Program-made: the position numbers and the translations under genes
Origin: Cydia pomonella
Taxonomy: Eukaryota; Arthropoda; Insecta; Lepidoptera; Tortricidae
Assembly: GCF_033807575.1 (NCBI RefSeq)
Contig: NC_084725.1
Location: forward strand, 6,731,001-6,795,000
Reading direction: 5' to 3'
Length of the DNA: 64,000 nt
In this document: one piece after another, positions 41,467 to 53,447 of the stretch
Layout of the letters: each line of letters opens with the position of its first letter
How positions within the stretch are numbered: position 1 is the stretch's first letter
Notes under the pieces: model-generated
The model's input: the letters and a program-made list of their open reading frames with translations, nothing else
Databases searched by the model: none
Told to the model about the DNA's origin: nothing

Positions 41467-42374
41467 TTGAGGCGTTTTCACAACTCCTCATAGACGCGAC
41501 TGACAAGTGACAGATATAGAAGAGAAAAAATGCTACGCCAATAAGTCCCGAGTAAATGGGTAAAAGAAAAATAATGATGATTAAAATAGATCGAAAGAAT
41601 ATTCTTTACATTTGTCGTCTGTGACGGAAGTGCGTGAAGAGGCATCTAGAAACATTCTCAAAGTTATTATTTTTGTAATTATTCCCATTGTCGGCGTAAT
41701 TAAAATTCACAGAACTTGTTCGTCTCTTCCGTTTTACAAATAATAGCCCCAAACTTTACCCGGCTTGTGTAGGTGATATAAATTACTTAAGTATTGTTGT
41801 CGTTTTATTGCATTTCTTATTTTTCTACTACTTTCATACAAGTTGTACCTACATGCAATCATTTATATTTCCTGTACTGTATATTTTGACAATCAATCTG
41901 GCCTAGTCAGTAGTGGAGGTGTATTCTTGAACCAGAAACAATTATTTTGACACTGACAGATCATATTAATCAAAACAAATCCAGATTAAATTCATAACCA
42001 ATCATTACAATCAGAATACATTGCCCTAAACATTCCTAAATTTTCACACAGTTTGTTTCGATTTTTATGAAACTTAAAATAGACGCGAGTGAGTGACGTA
42101 AATATTAAATGACACAGTCCTAAACAGGACACACTGAGTAACAATTTCTAATGTGAAATTTTCGGAAAAAACGAATTGCAACTTGTACATTGTTATGAAT
42201 GAATGAATAAAAATCTTTACTTCAGACCCATAGATAAATAACTTAGAACGAATATACATATTAAAACAATGTATTTAAAAAAGAAACACTACATATCATA
42301 TTATATGCGTACAATCAGGGGCGGATTTACCCTAGGGCCAAGCTAATTTTACTTGGCGCCGTTCTTTGGAAGTT
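41467..42374. other. Spacer
   Basis: The ORF at 42074-42259 is unassigned. No repeats noticed. Confidence 0.45.
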
Positions 42375-42450
42375 GGGTGTGTTGAAGATGGGGTGGGAAG
42401 AGGTTACTCAAACTGCCCAGGATCGGAGTCAGTGGAAGAACATGATTCGA
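42375..42450 (+). pseudogene. RT C-terminal scrap
   Basis: One frame reads VLKMGWEEVTQTAQDRSQWK then NMIRGLQ and a stop. This is the RW...AQDR..W+..I block that ends RTE-type RT proteins. About 25 codons only. Confidence 0.55.
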
Positions 42451-43004
42451 GGCCTACAATAGAGGTTAACAGGATGAAAAGAAGATGCTGTCGAAGTTAC
42501 CCCCATGCACCGTATAGGTAGATGAATTTTAGCAAGCATCCTTAATCTAGTAGTAATAGTAGTTTCTTAATGAACGTTAGTTGAATTTATGCATTACAGC
42601 CAAATGAAGCATTTTCAATGGCACCAGCAAACATATTAAAAGCCCAAGTGTGTCATGAAACCAGTAACACAAAAGCATGCTTTAATATAATTATTATGCA
42701 TCTAGAATAATTCTGCGGAGTGTGTTCCATTGTAGCTCAGCATATAATAATAAAATAACTTTGCATCATGTGAGCAGACAAAGTACCTTCGTAACTGAGA
42801 AACAAGAATCTTTTGTGCGGTGGCCACAGTTTCAGCGTGTGTGTCAGGAAAAGTAGAGACTATAAAGTGAAAAATAATATTAAACAGCCAACGATACATT
42901 AATATATATAAGGTGAAAAAAAGGTATAAACGAAGAGTGAGTACATTTTTGACTTCGAAAAACGGTCGATATGACTGACACTTAAGTATCTGACATCATT
43001 GTCA
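42451..43004. other. Spacer
   Basis: The minus ORF at 42702-42899 is unassigned. Confidence 0.45.
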
Positions 43005-43228
43005 GTTGGGTAAAAATTATTTTCGTTGTCTCGTTTCTAAACACTCTGTCACGCTTCTATTGGTGTCTTCTATCAAATAAAAAAAGTCGAGTGCTATTGC
43101 ATGGCTTTCTAGCTGTAGATTACAATTTACATCAGAAAAAATAAAAAATAAATTTAATCTCATACAAAATGCGTCACATTTTTTGGGGACAAAAACAAGA
43201 GAACGAAAATAATCTTTCACCTCAGCAG
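43005..43228. repeat. Diverged repeat pair, copy A
   Basis: Shares, in order, ATTATTTTCGTTGTCTCG, AGTGCTATTG, TAGCTGTAGATTACAATT and GGGGACAAAAACAAGAG with copy B at 44012-44215 in the same orientation, about 1 kb apart. The overlapping minus ORFs are incidental. Confidence 0.7.
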
Positions 43229-43394
43229 CTCGAACAAGCCTACTTTCGTCACTCCATGGTGTGAGCCAAGTTTTCGTCATAATAATTATGCCTTTCATTC
43301 ATGAATGTAATTATTTAAATGTGGTTAACTTTACTTGATAATGATTTTTTTTAACCTTTAATATGTTCTCAATACTGAGATGAGAATTTGTATT

Positions 43395-43490
43395 TGTCAC
43401 ACGAGAGCAAAGTTATTTTACATCTCGTGTTTTTGAGTCCCTCGCAATAAAAATCATCTTTCCTCTCTTGTTGCACAAATAACTATTGAC
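43395..43490 (+). repeat. TTACATCTCGTG repeat, second copy
   Basis: GAGAGCAAAGTTATTTTACA, TCTCGTGTTTTTGAGTCCCT and CTCTTGTTGCACAAATAACT match 28430-28560 with an internal deletion. Confidence 0.7.
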
Positions 43491-43499
43491 CCAGTTAAT

Positions 43500-44011
43500 C
43501 CCTTCTCCATTAATATACCCCGCCTGCTGCTTTGAATGTTAATACTCTATTATCCCGCTTAAAAAAAGGTATGATATGCTGATAGGTAAATAAAAATTTT
43601 GATTGGCGAAAATAAAACTATGCATATCAAACCTCTTGTTTTGATGTAACATACCCATTTCGACGTGTCAAAAGGGCACCCATCGGAAAATACCTGTGAC
43701 AAAACACGCTGTCAAAGCAGCCCAACCCTATCTTGTTTGAGAGCCAGCCCCAAGTTTTAAGCGTGTCACGTCTTGCAAAAATCCCGGCGCACTACAAAGT
43801 ATTTTTTCACAAATTCACACGAAACGCCCGTAAACAGGGGATTGAGAACTTTGGCACTAAAATACATTTTATGAATAGGAGGAAAGTTTTTTAATGAAAT
43901 GCAAGATTCCTTGACTTTACGGTTGTTGACAGTTGTAACTGTTGTGACAGATGGATTTTGGGAGTAAAAAGCAGATAAAGTTACTTATTGAGTTTTTTGT
44001 AAATGTAGCTG
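43500..44011. other. Spacer
   Basis: Nothing recognised. Confidence 0.5.
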
Positions 44012-44215
44012 GGTCAACATTATTTTCGTTGTCTTGTCTCTGAGCACTCCTACTTTTGTCTTTTTCAAATTAAAAAAAATAGTGCTATTGATAACTAGCT
44101 GTAGATTATAATTCCCTTGAGAAAAATTCAAAACTAAATTTCGTCCCATACAAAAAGCTTCACTCCACCACATTTTTGAGGACAAAGAACAAGACACCAA
44201 AAATAATTTTTTCCC
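44012..44215. repeat. Diverged repeat pair, copy B
   Basis: Partner of 43005-43228. It contains ATTATTTTCGTTGTCTTG, TAGCTGTAGATTATAATT and GAGGACAAAGAACAAGA. Confidence 0.7.
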
Positions 44216-44802
44216 AGCTACAGGTACGCGGCTCTATGTAAAAACGATGATATATTCGTTAAAATTTTCATTCAAAAACAAATAATCAAAGTTTGTAAAC
44301 CAAAGGAACAAGAAATAGTTTATTTAGAAACCATTTTCGAATACCGGGTAATTTTGAAAATGGCATCTGCCATCATGCCATCTGCAGTAGATATGATCTA
44401 CTACTAATCTAGATGCACTTTCTGATGTAGCAACAGTAAGCATAATGACTTGGCATGCGTTGTAGTAGCGTAAGTGTTGCTGGGTCAAAGACAAAGCTAT
44501 GTTCACGTCTTTCCTGTAGACATACCCAAAAGTTAAGGGCTATAAGGGTCAATTTTTTTATTTAACCCTTATCAACATGAAAGTATCTCCTGTGAGTATG
44601 ATAAAATCAGTACCTATAAATAGCCAACAAGCTTATTTACAAAATTATCCATTGTAAAAACTAGTAACCATATTCCGTCTATTAATGATCACCTTTAGTA
44701 TATAATACACATAGACCAAGAAGTTTACTTAAGTAGATGCATAAAATACTGCAAATATTTTGTAAACGCAAATATGGCAATAAAAACAGATTGCGTCGTA
44801 AT
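44216..44802. other. Spacer with a MITE interior fragment
   Basis: 44418-44475 (GTAGCAACAGTAAGCATAAT, GTAGTAGCGTAAG) resembles the interior of the MITE at 7550-7736. Confidence 0.4.
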
Positions 44803-44970
44803 ATAAGATTATTTATTTGTTTAAACTTTATTTCTCAAAATACAAAAAGAATTGAAAATGGCGGACTTAATGCCCAAAGGTATTCTCTACCAGTCAACCA
44901 TAGGGCTAAACAGAAATGTAAAAATGGTGCAAGAAGAAAAATAAGAGAAATTAGTTTAAATCAAGTTATT
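44803..44970 (-). mobile_element. Antisense non-LTR 3' tail, second copy
   Basis: Minus-strand order TTGACTGGTAGAGAATACCT, GGGCATTAAGTCCGCCATTT and AATAAAGTTTAAACAAATAA. Same plan and much of the same sequence as 3979-4135. Confidence 0.7.
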
Positions 44971-44991
44971 GTCCAGTCAGTCAAGTACTAA

Positions 44992-45140
44992 CGGCCCGAT
45001 TCGAACTTTTAGATATATCAAATATTAGGTTAGTTTAATCAGTGTCAAAAGTGACGTTTCTTCAAACATAAACCTCACTTTTGACACTGACATATCCGAA
45101 TCATAATATTTGACGTATATTAAAGTTCGAATCTGGCCAT
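44992..45140. mobile_element. MITE with GGCCCGATTCGAAC ends
   Basis: GGCCCGATTCGAACTTT (left) is mirrored by AAAGTTCGAATCTGGCC (right). The inner CAGTGTCAAAAGTGACG/CTCACTTTTGACACTG pairs closely. Ends resemble 46456-46700 and 53448-53719. Confidence 0.85.
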
Positions 45141-45802
45141 AAGTATCTATCGTTTGCGTTTAAGAATCGTTTACGTATAACCATAAATATATAAAGATTG
45201 AGCTGTCATTGTGCCTATAATATTTAGCACTACTATATCTAAGCCCTGCCCTGTAAAAATACGTCCAACTCCTATGCCATTACCCAAGCTCATCTGAAAC
45301 ACACCGTAATCGTCTAAAAAAACATTTGTAAAAGTCTATCGCTCTCCATTCATTTCCACCAGCCATTCTAGCCAAGATAACGCCACGAATGTGCAATTAA
45401 GGAGTGAATGAACGAAATGAATGGACACACGTTTATCATTCGCTCAAACCTTGGAATTGAAACTTGGCTCAAAGGGACTTGTTTCAAAGGATGACGTGCA
45501 GTTAAAATTTTCGATGGAGTATTCGAGGAAATAAATCTTTCAATTACAGTGGGTTTAAAGGTGAATTAAATAGAAAGCAGTCATTGGACAAGGTCTTGCG
45601 AATGTTGTGGAAACATTAAAATCTGCTGCAGAAAGCGGCAGCAAATATATTTTGGAGTTTAAATAACATAAAATAAAAAACAGTAAGTGTTACCAGTTGA
45701 TTTATTTATTTCCTTGAACGAAGCGTTAACGAAGGTCTCCGTTTTGACTCGGACATTTTGCTTTTATGTGTCCGGATGTTCTCCTTTACGGGTCGTAATT
45801 CT
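45141..45802. other. Spacer
   Basis: No gene or repeat recognised before the CA tract. Confidence 0.5.
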
Positions 45803-45841
45803 TCACACACACGCACCCACGCACACACACGCACACACTCA

Positions 45842-45939
<98 letters not shown>

Positions 45940-45953
45940 CACAAACACACACT
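45803..45953. repeat. (AC)n microsatellite
   Basis: A pure run of about 45 AC units at 45845-45935 with imperfect CA-rich flanks. The long Thr-His and Cys-Val ORFs over it are artefacts. Confidence 0.97.
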
Positions 45954-46282
45954 ATTAAAAATTTTATTTCAAGTATTTATAAAAAACTGATTGTTGTCTA
46001 TGTGATACCACATCGGAGTGGTTTCTATTCCAAAATATTAAATAATATATTAACTTCTCTACGATATTATTTCTTTTGAAGTCTTCTTGTTAATGTACAG
46101 TCGATCAAAGTAGGAAGGGTGCCGCCCCCGCCAGACAGACGTATCGGAGGAGCTAAATTAGATTCATATCAGACCTAGGGTTATTAAGTACACACGGCCG
46201 ATGTACGATCTATAAAGCTGTACCTTCACAGCTTTATTCAAAGTACTACAAACAAATACAAATAATTTATTGAAGAAAGTAT

Positions 46283-46380
46283 TGTACAGTCAGCCAAAAA
46301 AGTGGTTTACCACTTTTCTACTCTATTTGTCAAGTAATAGTGTCGAAAAGTGGTAAACCACTTTCTTGGCTGACTGTACA
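46283..46380. mobile_element. MITE with TACAGTCAGCCAAAAAAGTG ends
   Basis: TGTACAGTCAGCCAAAAAAG then TGGTTTACCACTTTTC is mirrored by GAAAAGTGGTAAACCACTTT then CTTGGCTGACTGTACA. GTGGTTTACCAC is itself nearly palindromic. The TACAGT start suggests Tc1/mariner relatedness. Confidence 0.92.
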
Positions 46381-46455
46381 GTGGTAGCACTTAAAGACTA
46401 AGGATTAAGGATAAGTTTACAAAGAGTTCCAGTGTTTCAGGCAGAATAGGACAAT

Positions 46456-46700
46456 CGGCCCGATTCGAGGAATGAGATAAGTTCTCATTTAGTTATCGAT
46501 TGTATGTCGTATAATTGAGAGAAGCAGCTCGATTCGAGCTACCGATGTCACTTTGACGTTAGAAATATCGTAGATAGATCTTATTGAAATCACAGCGGAA
46601 TCGAAATAAACATCAATTTTGACATGTCGTTTAGTTATCGATCTTTTAAAGATATTTCCAAGATCTTAAACGTGTCTTAATTATTCTTCGAATCGGGCCG
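46456..46700. mobile_element. MITE, CGGCCCGATTCGA family, copy 1
   Basis: CGGCCCGATTCGAGGAATGA at the left is mirrored by ATTCTTCGAATCGGGCCG at the right. TTTAGTTATCGAT occurs in both halves. The whole element is repeated at 53448-53719. Confidence 0.9.
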
Positions 46701-48000
46701 AATATTAATTTGTAATTAATCACTTAAGTATAATTATAAATAGTACACAATAAAAATCGTATCACCTTTACAAAATAACTTATTTGAGTGTTCTACATAT
46801 TTCGTGCATGGTGTGAAACAACTTATGTTTCATTTCTCATTACTCATTGTTGTTCTATGGAGTGTGCTGAATGTGATACGTATTTGCAGTAAAACATTTT
46901 ACATTCCAAGTACGTTATAATAAGCAATAAAATTTTGGTTTTGAATGGATTTCTTGGCCAATTTCCATTCGAATATTTAATTCCCTATGTCAAGTAACGA
47001 TACTTTTACCTAAGTTGTTAACTGAAAGTACCCTTAAGAAGTACTATGTAAGTGTTTACTATTGTTTTACACGTGTATTTTTCTTTCCTCGTATTCGAAA
47101 TGAAAAGTAGAGTGCTTAACTCGGGTGAAAAACACCATTTCAGTCTCGAACTATTGGCGCTATCACTGCTTTCGGGCGCCAAACTACATCCCTTGGTTAA
47201 CAATCTACTATTCCTATAGTCCCATCCCATCGTTCCCATCACCATTCCTATCGTCATTGAATTGACAGACAACTGATAAGCGCCAATTGTACACGTTGTA
47301 TGCGGGCGATTGTACATTATAGGAAATAACCGTCTGATCTATTTCCTACTACGACAGACGACGTACAATAGTAATGTCTTAGTCTGTGTCTAAAATAACA
47401 ATAGTTCCTTTCCTATTTACACCGAATATACTGGTTATAAAGGAGCTATGTAAATAAAATAAATATATCAGCGGGACTGTCACAGAATTATAGTATTTTT
47501 TATCACACTTGCTCGAAAAAGGTCTTATTTTATGCAGGTGTACTGAAGGATAATGGCCTGTATTGTTCCCGCCATAATTGTATTAATTTTGATTTTGTTA
47601 GGTTGGTAGCCATTATTCGCAGTAACGTTTTAGCGATTTTAAAGCACAACTATCTGAAAACTATCTGTTATTTTCCTTAAGTGATGGAATGAACGTCGTA
47701 AAGAAATTGACAATATGCAACGCCAACTTCAATTATTGATTCAGTACAATAACGCCTTTAGAATGCTATTAGAACTTTAGAACTACCTAGATGGTGCAGT
47801 GCGTCAAAGATGTTTGCTGAAACACATACTGACGGGTTCCACGCGATTATGCGTAAACTAATATCGTCACTGATAGGACGCAGCAGAGCTAGTCAGAATG
47901 GCATTCTGAAGGTGATTGCGAGCAGATTTGTCTGTAAGATACTGGCGCATTGATTGGCTAGATCAGGTCAAGTATTTAGCGACATATGTCAAATAGGCCT
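46701..48000. other. Spacer
   Basis: TTAACTCGGGTGAAAAACACCATTT near 47119 resembles a word in the 63-kb repeat. TTTATCACACTTGCTCG at 47499 resembles 9659. No gene recognised; the ORF at 47018-47317 is unassigned. Confidence 0.4.
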
Positions 48001-48125
48001 GTAGGTTAAGAATAATTTAATTTATATTACTAATATACTATTTAAGTTTATTTAAGATTTATTTGTAACTAACACGATATGGATACAAGATATGAAATAA
48101 AAACAATTGAATTTAATTGAATTAA
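48001..48125 (+). mobile_element. Non-LTR 3' end with (TTGAA)-type tail
   Basis: TTTAAGATTTATTTGTAACT, ACACGATATGGATACAAGAT then ATGAAATAAA, then AATTGAATTTAATTGAATTA. I recall this 3' end from lepidopteran retroelements. No coding part. Confidence 0.6.
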
Positions 48126-49174
48126 TTTTGAACATGCGATACAGTCAAGTCCAACTGTATGTTATAATGACAGACGTCATTTTGGCTTTGAAAATTATTC
48201 AAATTACTTTGTCAACCTTATCCATCCTGTTCTGAACTGTTGTATGTATTTTATAACCCTTGGAGTGGTAGACCGTCCACTCCCGACCGATTATGTCACT
48301 TAAATTTCAAATTTGATTAATTGATATATAATCAAAATTCCAATAACTCAAAAACGACATATGCCACTTGAAGAGATATCAATCGCTCTGGCGATCCAAC
48401 AAAAGCGTGCATTCTGATTACTCCTACTTGATATTTATTTTGAGGTCAGCCTTAATACTGGTTTCTTTATACTTTGTACACAAGTACTTCGTAAGTGATG
48501 GGAATGAAGACCATTTTGAATCGCATCGCATAGCGAGCGTTGAGTCATGTCGCTATGCGTGAAATGTCGCAGAAAAACTGCCACACAGCGGTAGACCGCC
48601 GAACGCAATGCTGTAGGTAAGGTACCTAAAGATTTGTAATTTGTCATTGCTAATGATTCATCCACGGCCACGTAGCACGTTCAAATAAAGAAAAATAGGC
48701 CAAAATAACCGCGCTATGGCTTTGCCCCACCGGGACCACGAATCACGGGAAGCCCAAAGAAAGGTGGCCCGATGAAATAGTGGGTACAACTGGCAAATAG
48801 ATATTGGTAGTGAGTAAATACTCACCGGTAAATACTGAGTAAATATTGAGTATTTACTCAATATATCCGTATTTACTCGTTTACACCCAAATTGGTGGGT
48901 ATAAACTGTTTGGAGTGCTAAAAGGGAGTGGTAAAATGTCACCATATACATTACATTACAAATTCATGCATTCGTTGTAAGTAATTCTTAAATTAAAATA
49001 AAATGTTGCGAAAACTACACACAATACCTCACATTATAAACCTATTCTATGCCCACAGAATTTACAGTTAAAACAATCCTTTACCAAACCTACCTAACAT
49101 GATTTTATATAATAAAATTATACTTAATACTACATTAGGTAATCGTCGCTAGGTGTCCGTAACACTTATATAGA
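48126..49174. other. Spacer with a GAGTAAATA-rich patch
   Basis: 48810-48875 carries direct and inverted GAGTAAATA/TATTTACTC words, for example GAGTAAATATTGAGTATTTACTC. The ORFs on either strand are unassigned. Confidence 0.45.
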
Positions 49175-49312
49175 TATATACATATAAAACACCCATGACT
49201 CGGGAGCAAATATCTGTGTTCATCACACAAATAAATGCCCTTACCGGGATTCGAACCCGGGACCATCGGCTTCATAGGCAGGGTCACTACCCACAAGGCC
49301 AGACCGGTCGAC
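49175..49312 (-). repeat. tRNA-derived SINE, antisense, best-preserved head
   Basis: On the minus strand: GACCGGTCTGGCCTTGTGGG (A box TGGCCTTGTGG), then GGGTTCGAATCCCGG (B box), GTAAGGGCATTTATTTGTGT and CCCGAGTCATGGGTG. The B box is closer to the pol III consensus than in the 35338 copy. Confidence 0.8.
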
Positions 49313-49386
49313 AAAGAAATAAAAATTATACAGGATATACTCCAATCTGTGTCCCTGTAGAGTTCCTTCGATTGTGGATCTGCATG

Positions 49387-49441
49387 AGGGCCTACCGCGA
49401 ACCACGTTCAACGTGTTCCCTCTCTGTCGCACTTGTAATAT
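49387..49441 (+). mobile_element. Half of a GAGGGCCTACCGCG MITE
   Basis: GAGGGCCTACCGCGAACCAC then GTTCAACGTGTT matches the left arm of 1839-1950. The right arm is absent. Confidence 0.75.
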
Positions 49442-50095
49442 GGTCCGTAAGTGTGGTGAGAGTCCGCAAGATCCAATGATCTTGATTTTATAACGATGGG
49501 CCAACCTTGAAGTATGATCATATTGAATATTACAACTGTCACCTTACGAGTATTAGTTCGTGAGATGCAACCCGAAAGACGATGAACATCGAAAGCTTAA
49601 TAATAAGGTTCTACTTCATTTTATTAAAATAGAGAAACCTGAAAAAGCTTTAATAAATAACTGACCGAATAAATTAGAATAAATTCCTTCTTCAACACTC
49701 CAATTCTAATCGTCCCAAACAGCCAGTTTAAAGTTTAATTACGTTCAGGTAATAATTACCAGCTCTTATCGTATATTTATAAGTAATTAAGGGACACAGG
49801 TGCGAAATGTGAGCGTTTACGCTAATGTAGATAGGGAGTAATTTATCTTTTACGGGTTTTGCTCTAATAGCCTGGATATAGAGGATATTGGGTTTAGCTA
49901 GGGAATATAAATTTTAATAGAAGTCTTAGCGGGAAGATAATAATGGATTAATATTCCTCTTATTTATACCTATAACTCTGGAATTATTAATAGTATAGTT
50001 AGGTCCACTACTTATCTCAGGTGGTTGGTAAAGAGTTTGCGTAGTGATTTTTTTGTAAAAAGTCTGGCACTTTAATGACCTTTTATGAAAACATA
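49442..50095. other. AT-rich spacer
   Basis: Nothing recognised. Confidence 0.5.
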
Positions 50096-50445
50096 CTATC
50101 AATCACGGAGAACAGACAATCAAACACGGGGAACAAACTATCAAACACGGAGAACAAGCTATCAAACACGGGGAACAAACTATCAAACACGGAGAACAAG
50201 CTATCAAACACGGAGAACAAACTATCAAACACGGAGAACAAGCTATCAAACACGGAGAACAAGCTATCAAACACGGAAAAACTATCAAGCACGGAGAACA
50301 AACTATCAAACACGGAGAACAAGCTATCAAACACGGAGAACAAACTATCAAACACGGAGAACAAGCTATCAAACACGGAGAACAAGCTATCAAACACGGA
50401 AAAACTATCAAGCACGGAAAAAAAACTATCAAACACAGAGGCAAG
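50096..50445. repeat. 21-bp minisatellite with a 123-bp higher-order unit
   Basis: About 16.5 tandem copies of CTATCAAACACGGAGAACAA plus A or G. The period 21 is a multiple of three, so several frames on both strands stay open (NTENKLS and similar heptads), producing four overlapping ORFs that are not genes. Units 9 and 15 (50264-50281, 50387-50404) are shortened to 18 bp. Units 5-10 (50180-50302) and 11-16 (50303-50425) repeat in the same order of variants, with the last unit of the second set diverged. Confidence 0.95.
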
Positions 50446-51429
50446 ATTTCTTCATGGACTTTACACCTATTTTTCAATCAATATATCTTTGCTATAACTT
50501 CAATTGAATTTATTTTGTTTAGATAAGGACGAACAAATTTCAACGGCATTTTTTTAAATTGAAAACCGCTTGGACAAAACCCACAGTATTTTATCAATCA
50601 GTAGGTAACCTGAATAATATTACGTGATCATAATCAATTCTACGAAACAGTTTTACAAATACAAAAGTTATCTGGAATTAAAAGCTAACTTATTTCGTAT
50701 TTCCGCAAGTTAGTAAATAAGCCGATTTTCATGATATTTTTTTACTTACAATATTATTTAAGTAAAGGTTACAGTTAGTATTGAAACAGTGTCAAGTTAT
50801 TTACTAAAATGGTACTGAAATCTGTCCGAGATTAGTCTGTTTCGCAATAATAAATTCTAATCCCTTGTATTGGTATATCGCTTGATTTACGTAGTATCGG
50901 ACAAGAACATAATATTCTGCAAAGAAAAAGTGCCATTAACAGTAAATCACTTCCACGCACGTAATCTTTTCTGCATGAATACATACAGTTCCATACGAAT
51001 TGCTTGCCGAGCGTTGGTAATCGATGTCTCTGAATGAAACCATCAGATTATGAACGAATTGTTTTAATTATTGTTTTTAGGAATTCACTCTTCCGCTCTT
51101 TCTTTTACCCAATGCATAGTTTTTACTGTTGAAACAGATTTTTAACCATCTTCGATGAGGCAGCCTATTCGTGTTCTTCTCTCACTCTCTCTGAGCATAA
51201 GTGTGAGCAAGATGGATGTGCGTGTTCGGGACGTGGAAAATAGAATGGCGCAGTTTTAGAAACAATTCTCATATTTTAAGATTTATCCATAAATTGTAAA
51301 AAAAAATTAAAGTGCGCTTTAAACGGATATTTGTGATTTTCTGTATCGCGCGAAAGTCAAAAAATCAGGATTCGAATCAATTAGGTCCCTAGAGAAAATC
51401 CTCAAGATTGCTAATTTTATTTTTGGCAA
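50446..51429. other. Spacer
   Basis: No gene or repeat recognised. Confidence 0.5.
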
Positions 51430-51540
51430 CCCTACTCATAGTGTTGTGTTCCTGCCGGTGAGTAAGGTTGCCAAAGCTCACCGGAGGGGGGGGGGGGGGG
51501 GGAGACTGCTTACCATCAGGTGGGCTGTATGCGGTACGAT
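51430..51540 (+). mobile_element. Non-LTR/SINE 3' end fragment with poly(G)
   Basis: CCTACTCATAGTGTTGTGTT, CTGCCGGTGAGTAAGGTTGC, a run of 18 G (51485-51502) and GCTTACCATCAGGTGGGCTG. Same family as 4262-4590, with the middle replaced by the G run and no poly(A). Confidence 0.7.
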
Positions 51541-51544
51541 AATG

Positions 51545-52686
51545 GTACTCCGTTTTCTGAACATATGGCACCTCAAAATTTGCTTGTATCAAAAGTTTGG
51601 CAGTTATCTATGGAATGACAGCTGCCGCCGCCATATTTTAGGCCTAACATAACACCAACCTCCTAACCTACCAATACCAACCTCTGTGCTGCGCGCGTAC
51701 TGGCACGGATGCGGCTGCCAGCGTACGTCTTTTGTTTATATGTTCATAGATTTTTCAACTTCTGTGCTGTCAAAAAGCGACAAATGTTTCTTTTGCACAT
51801 CTTCTGTAATGTTTATGTATAAATAGCCTTTATTTGTAAATATTCTCTGTTTTTCCGTGTAATTATATACTGTACAGTCAAAATTTTACGTGTTTTTCAT
51901 TCACCATTGGTGGCCCGATAGCGGACAGTCAGCTTGTTGATTGTACGGGAAACCACCTTTATTCGCTCCCCTTTCCCCCGCATGTTGGCTATATTTTATA
52001 GTGTTAATCTGTCCTATCTTTAATGAGAATGAAATGACTAGGTAACTGTAATTACTGCATCAAAGCAATGCTAAAATTTAAAGAAATGCCACTGGCATAG
52101 ATCACGTTATACTGGCGTCCAATATTTTCAGTTGCGCTCGCGCAACCGATAGGAACACACGGAGGCCACGACAGAGGGGCTCATAAATATAACCCAAGGT
52201 CAGGATCGTGGGAGAAAAGACTGGAATTAGCCATTCTTAGGTCACAAGTTTTACAAGCGTCATAGTAAATTGTATTTTATTATCATTCCGCAGCGCTTGT
52301 ACAGATATCATCAAAAATCTTTTCACAAAGGAAATAAAACCGGACAAAAATAATAAATTAAAATATCAGGTATCCTATTTAGGTAAGTATATGGTTTACA
52401 AACTGACATGTTTAAAGTCCGTGCGAAGACTTAAGAAAACACCCAAATCACCATACATGTGCCTTTAAAAATTGAGGAGTTCCCTCAATTCCTCGTGGCT
52501 CCTATCATCAGATCAGAATCAAACCAGTTTGGAGGTAACTCCTTTCAAACAAAAAAAAGATGAAATCGGACCACTGGTCTAGGAATCGGGAGGCGTGGAA
52601 GTTTAGAGTTGAAATATAAACAATATACTTAGATCGATCTTTCACAGCTTCAAAGCTGTGAAGAAATGTAACTTCTAAGTTAACGT
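51545..52686. other. Spacer
   Basis: CACAGCTTCAAAGCTGTG at 52643-52660 is a near-perfect palindrome. No gene recognised. Confidence 0.45.
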
Positions 52687-52914
52687 AAAAAAAAGTTACG
52701 GCCGTTTTGTTTATGCCGCCAAAATGTATTTTTCGACACTCTCAAGGCAATCGAAATTCATAGGGTACCTACTTCCCGCTGACCTAGAACTATGAAATTT
52801 GGCAAGTAATATCGTCTTGCACTACATAAGTACGGGGAAAAATCTCAAAACTTTAAATTTGTAAAAAAATAATGCACGGAACCCTCGGTCGGCAACTCCG
52901 ACTCGCACCAGTTT
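52687..52914 (-). repeat. Diverged AAAACCGG-type repeat, antisense
   Basis: GCACGGAACCCTCGGTCGGC then AACTCCGACTCGCACC is inverse to the family's start. The interior (CTATGAAATTTGGCAAGTAA) differs from the 8.5-kb copies, so this is another subfamily. Confidence 0.6.
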
Positions 52915-53130
52915 ATGTGAGGGAGTGTCATTATAAAAGTCATATTTTAATATAATTTTGTCATTGATGATGGCAACTACGCTTTGTCATTGCAAATAAA
53001 TAAAAAATATTTAATTCAGACGTTAAAAATCCAAATCTCCCGCCCGCATAAAATATATAAGACCGCCCGTTGTCGACCATAGTCTATACTCTATATCTTA
53101 AAGTATTTAAATAAAAGTAAACAAAATCCA

Positions 53131-53166
53131 CCCTCAAATGGCTCCTTAAGCCAGTTGAGGGTAGAT
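53131..53166. repeat. Hairpin CCACCCTCAAATGGCT / AGCCAGTTGAGGGTAG
   Basis: Arms of about 15 bp with one mismatch around CCTTA. Confidence 0.75.
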
Positions 53167-53447
53167 GAAAACATTACATGATCAAATAATGTAGGTTAAA
53201 ATCAGGTCGTTCAGTGACAGATCCAGGCGGTTTTGTATTTGGTTGGTTAACCAATAAATGTTATGACTACCCGAAAATATACAAATGCTTGTTAACTTTT
53301 ATTTATACTTAAAGATACAGAGTATAAGTTGTGAGTGAGTTTTGGTGAGCTATAAAGAATAATTTTATTGTATTGTATCTTGTTAATATTACTTATGAAA
53401 ACAAGGGAAGTAATAAGTTAAGTGTTAGTCTGATTACAACATTCCTA

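Noticed and set aside
43005..44215. LTR retrotransposon with the duplicated segments as LTRs
   Set aside because: No TG...CA ends, primer-binding site or gag/pol between them; divergence is high.
45687..46079. 130-codon ORF rich in Thr-His and its Cys-Val mirror
   Set aside because: Produced entirely by the AC microsatellite.
49241..49320. tRNA gene on the minus strand
   Set aside because: A/B boxes belong to a SINE with a body also found elsewhere in the window. The flanks are SINE, not acceptor stem.
50096..50445. Possible CRISPR array
   Set aside because: Units are directly contiguous tandem copies without unique spacers, and the DNA is eukaryotic in character.
50075..50507. Four ORFs of 117-140 codons with heptad repeats
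   Set aside because: The 21-bp minisatellite keeps all frames open. No start context or known protein repeat supports coding.
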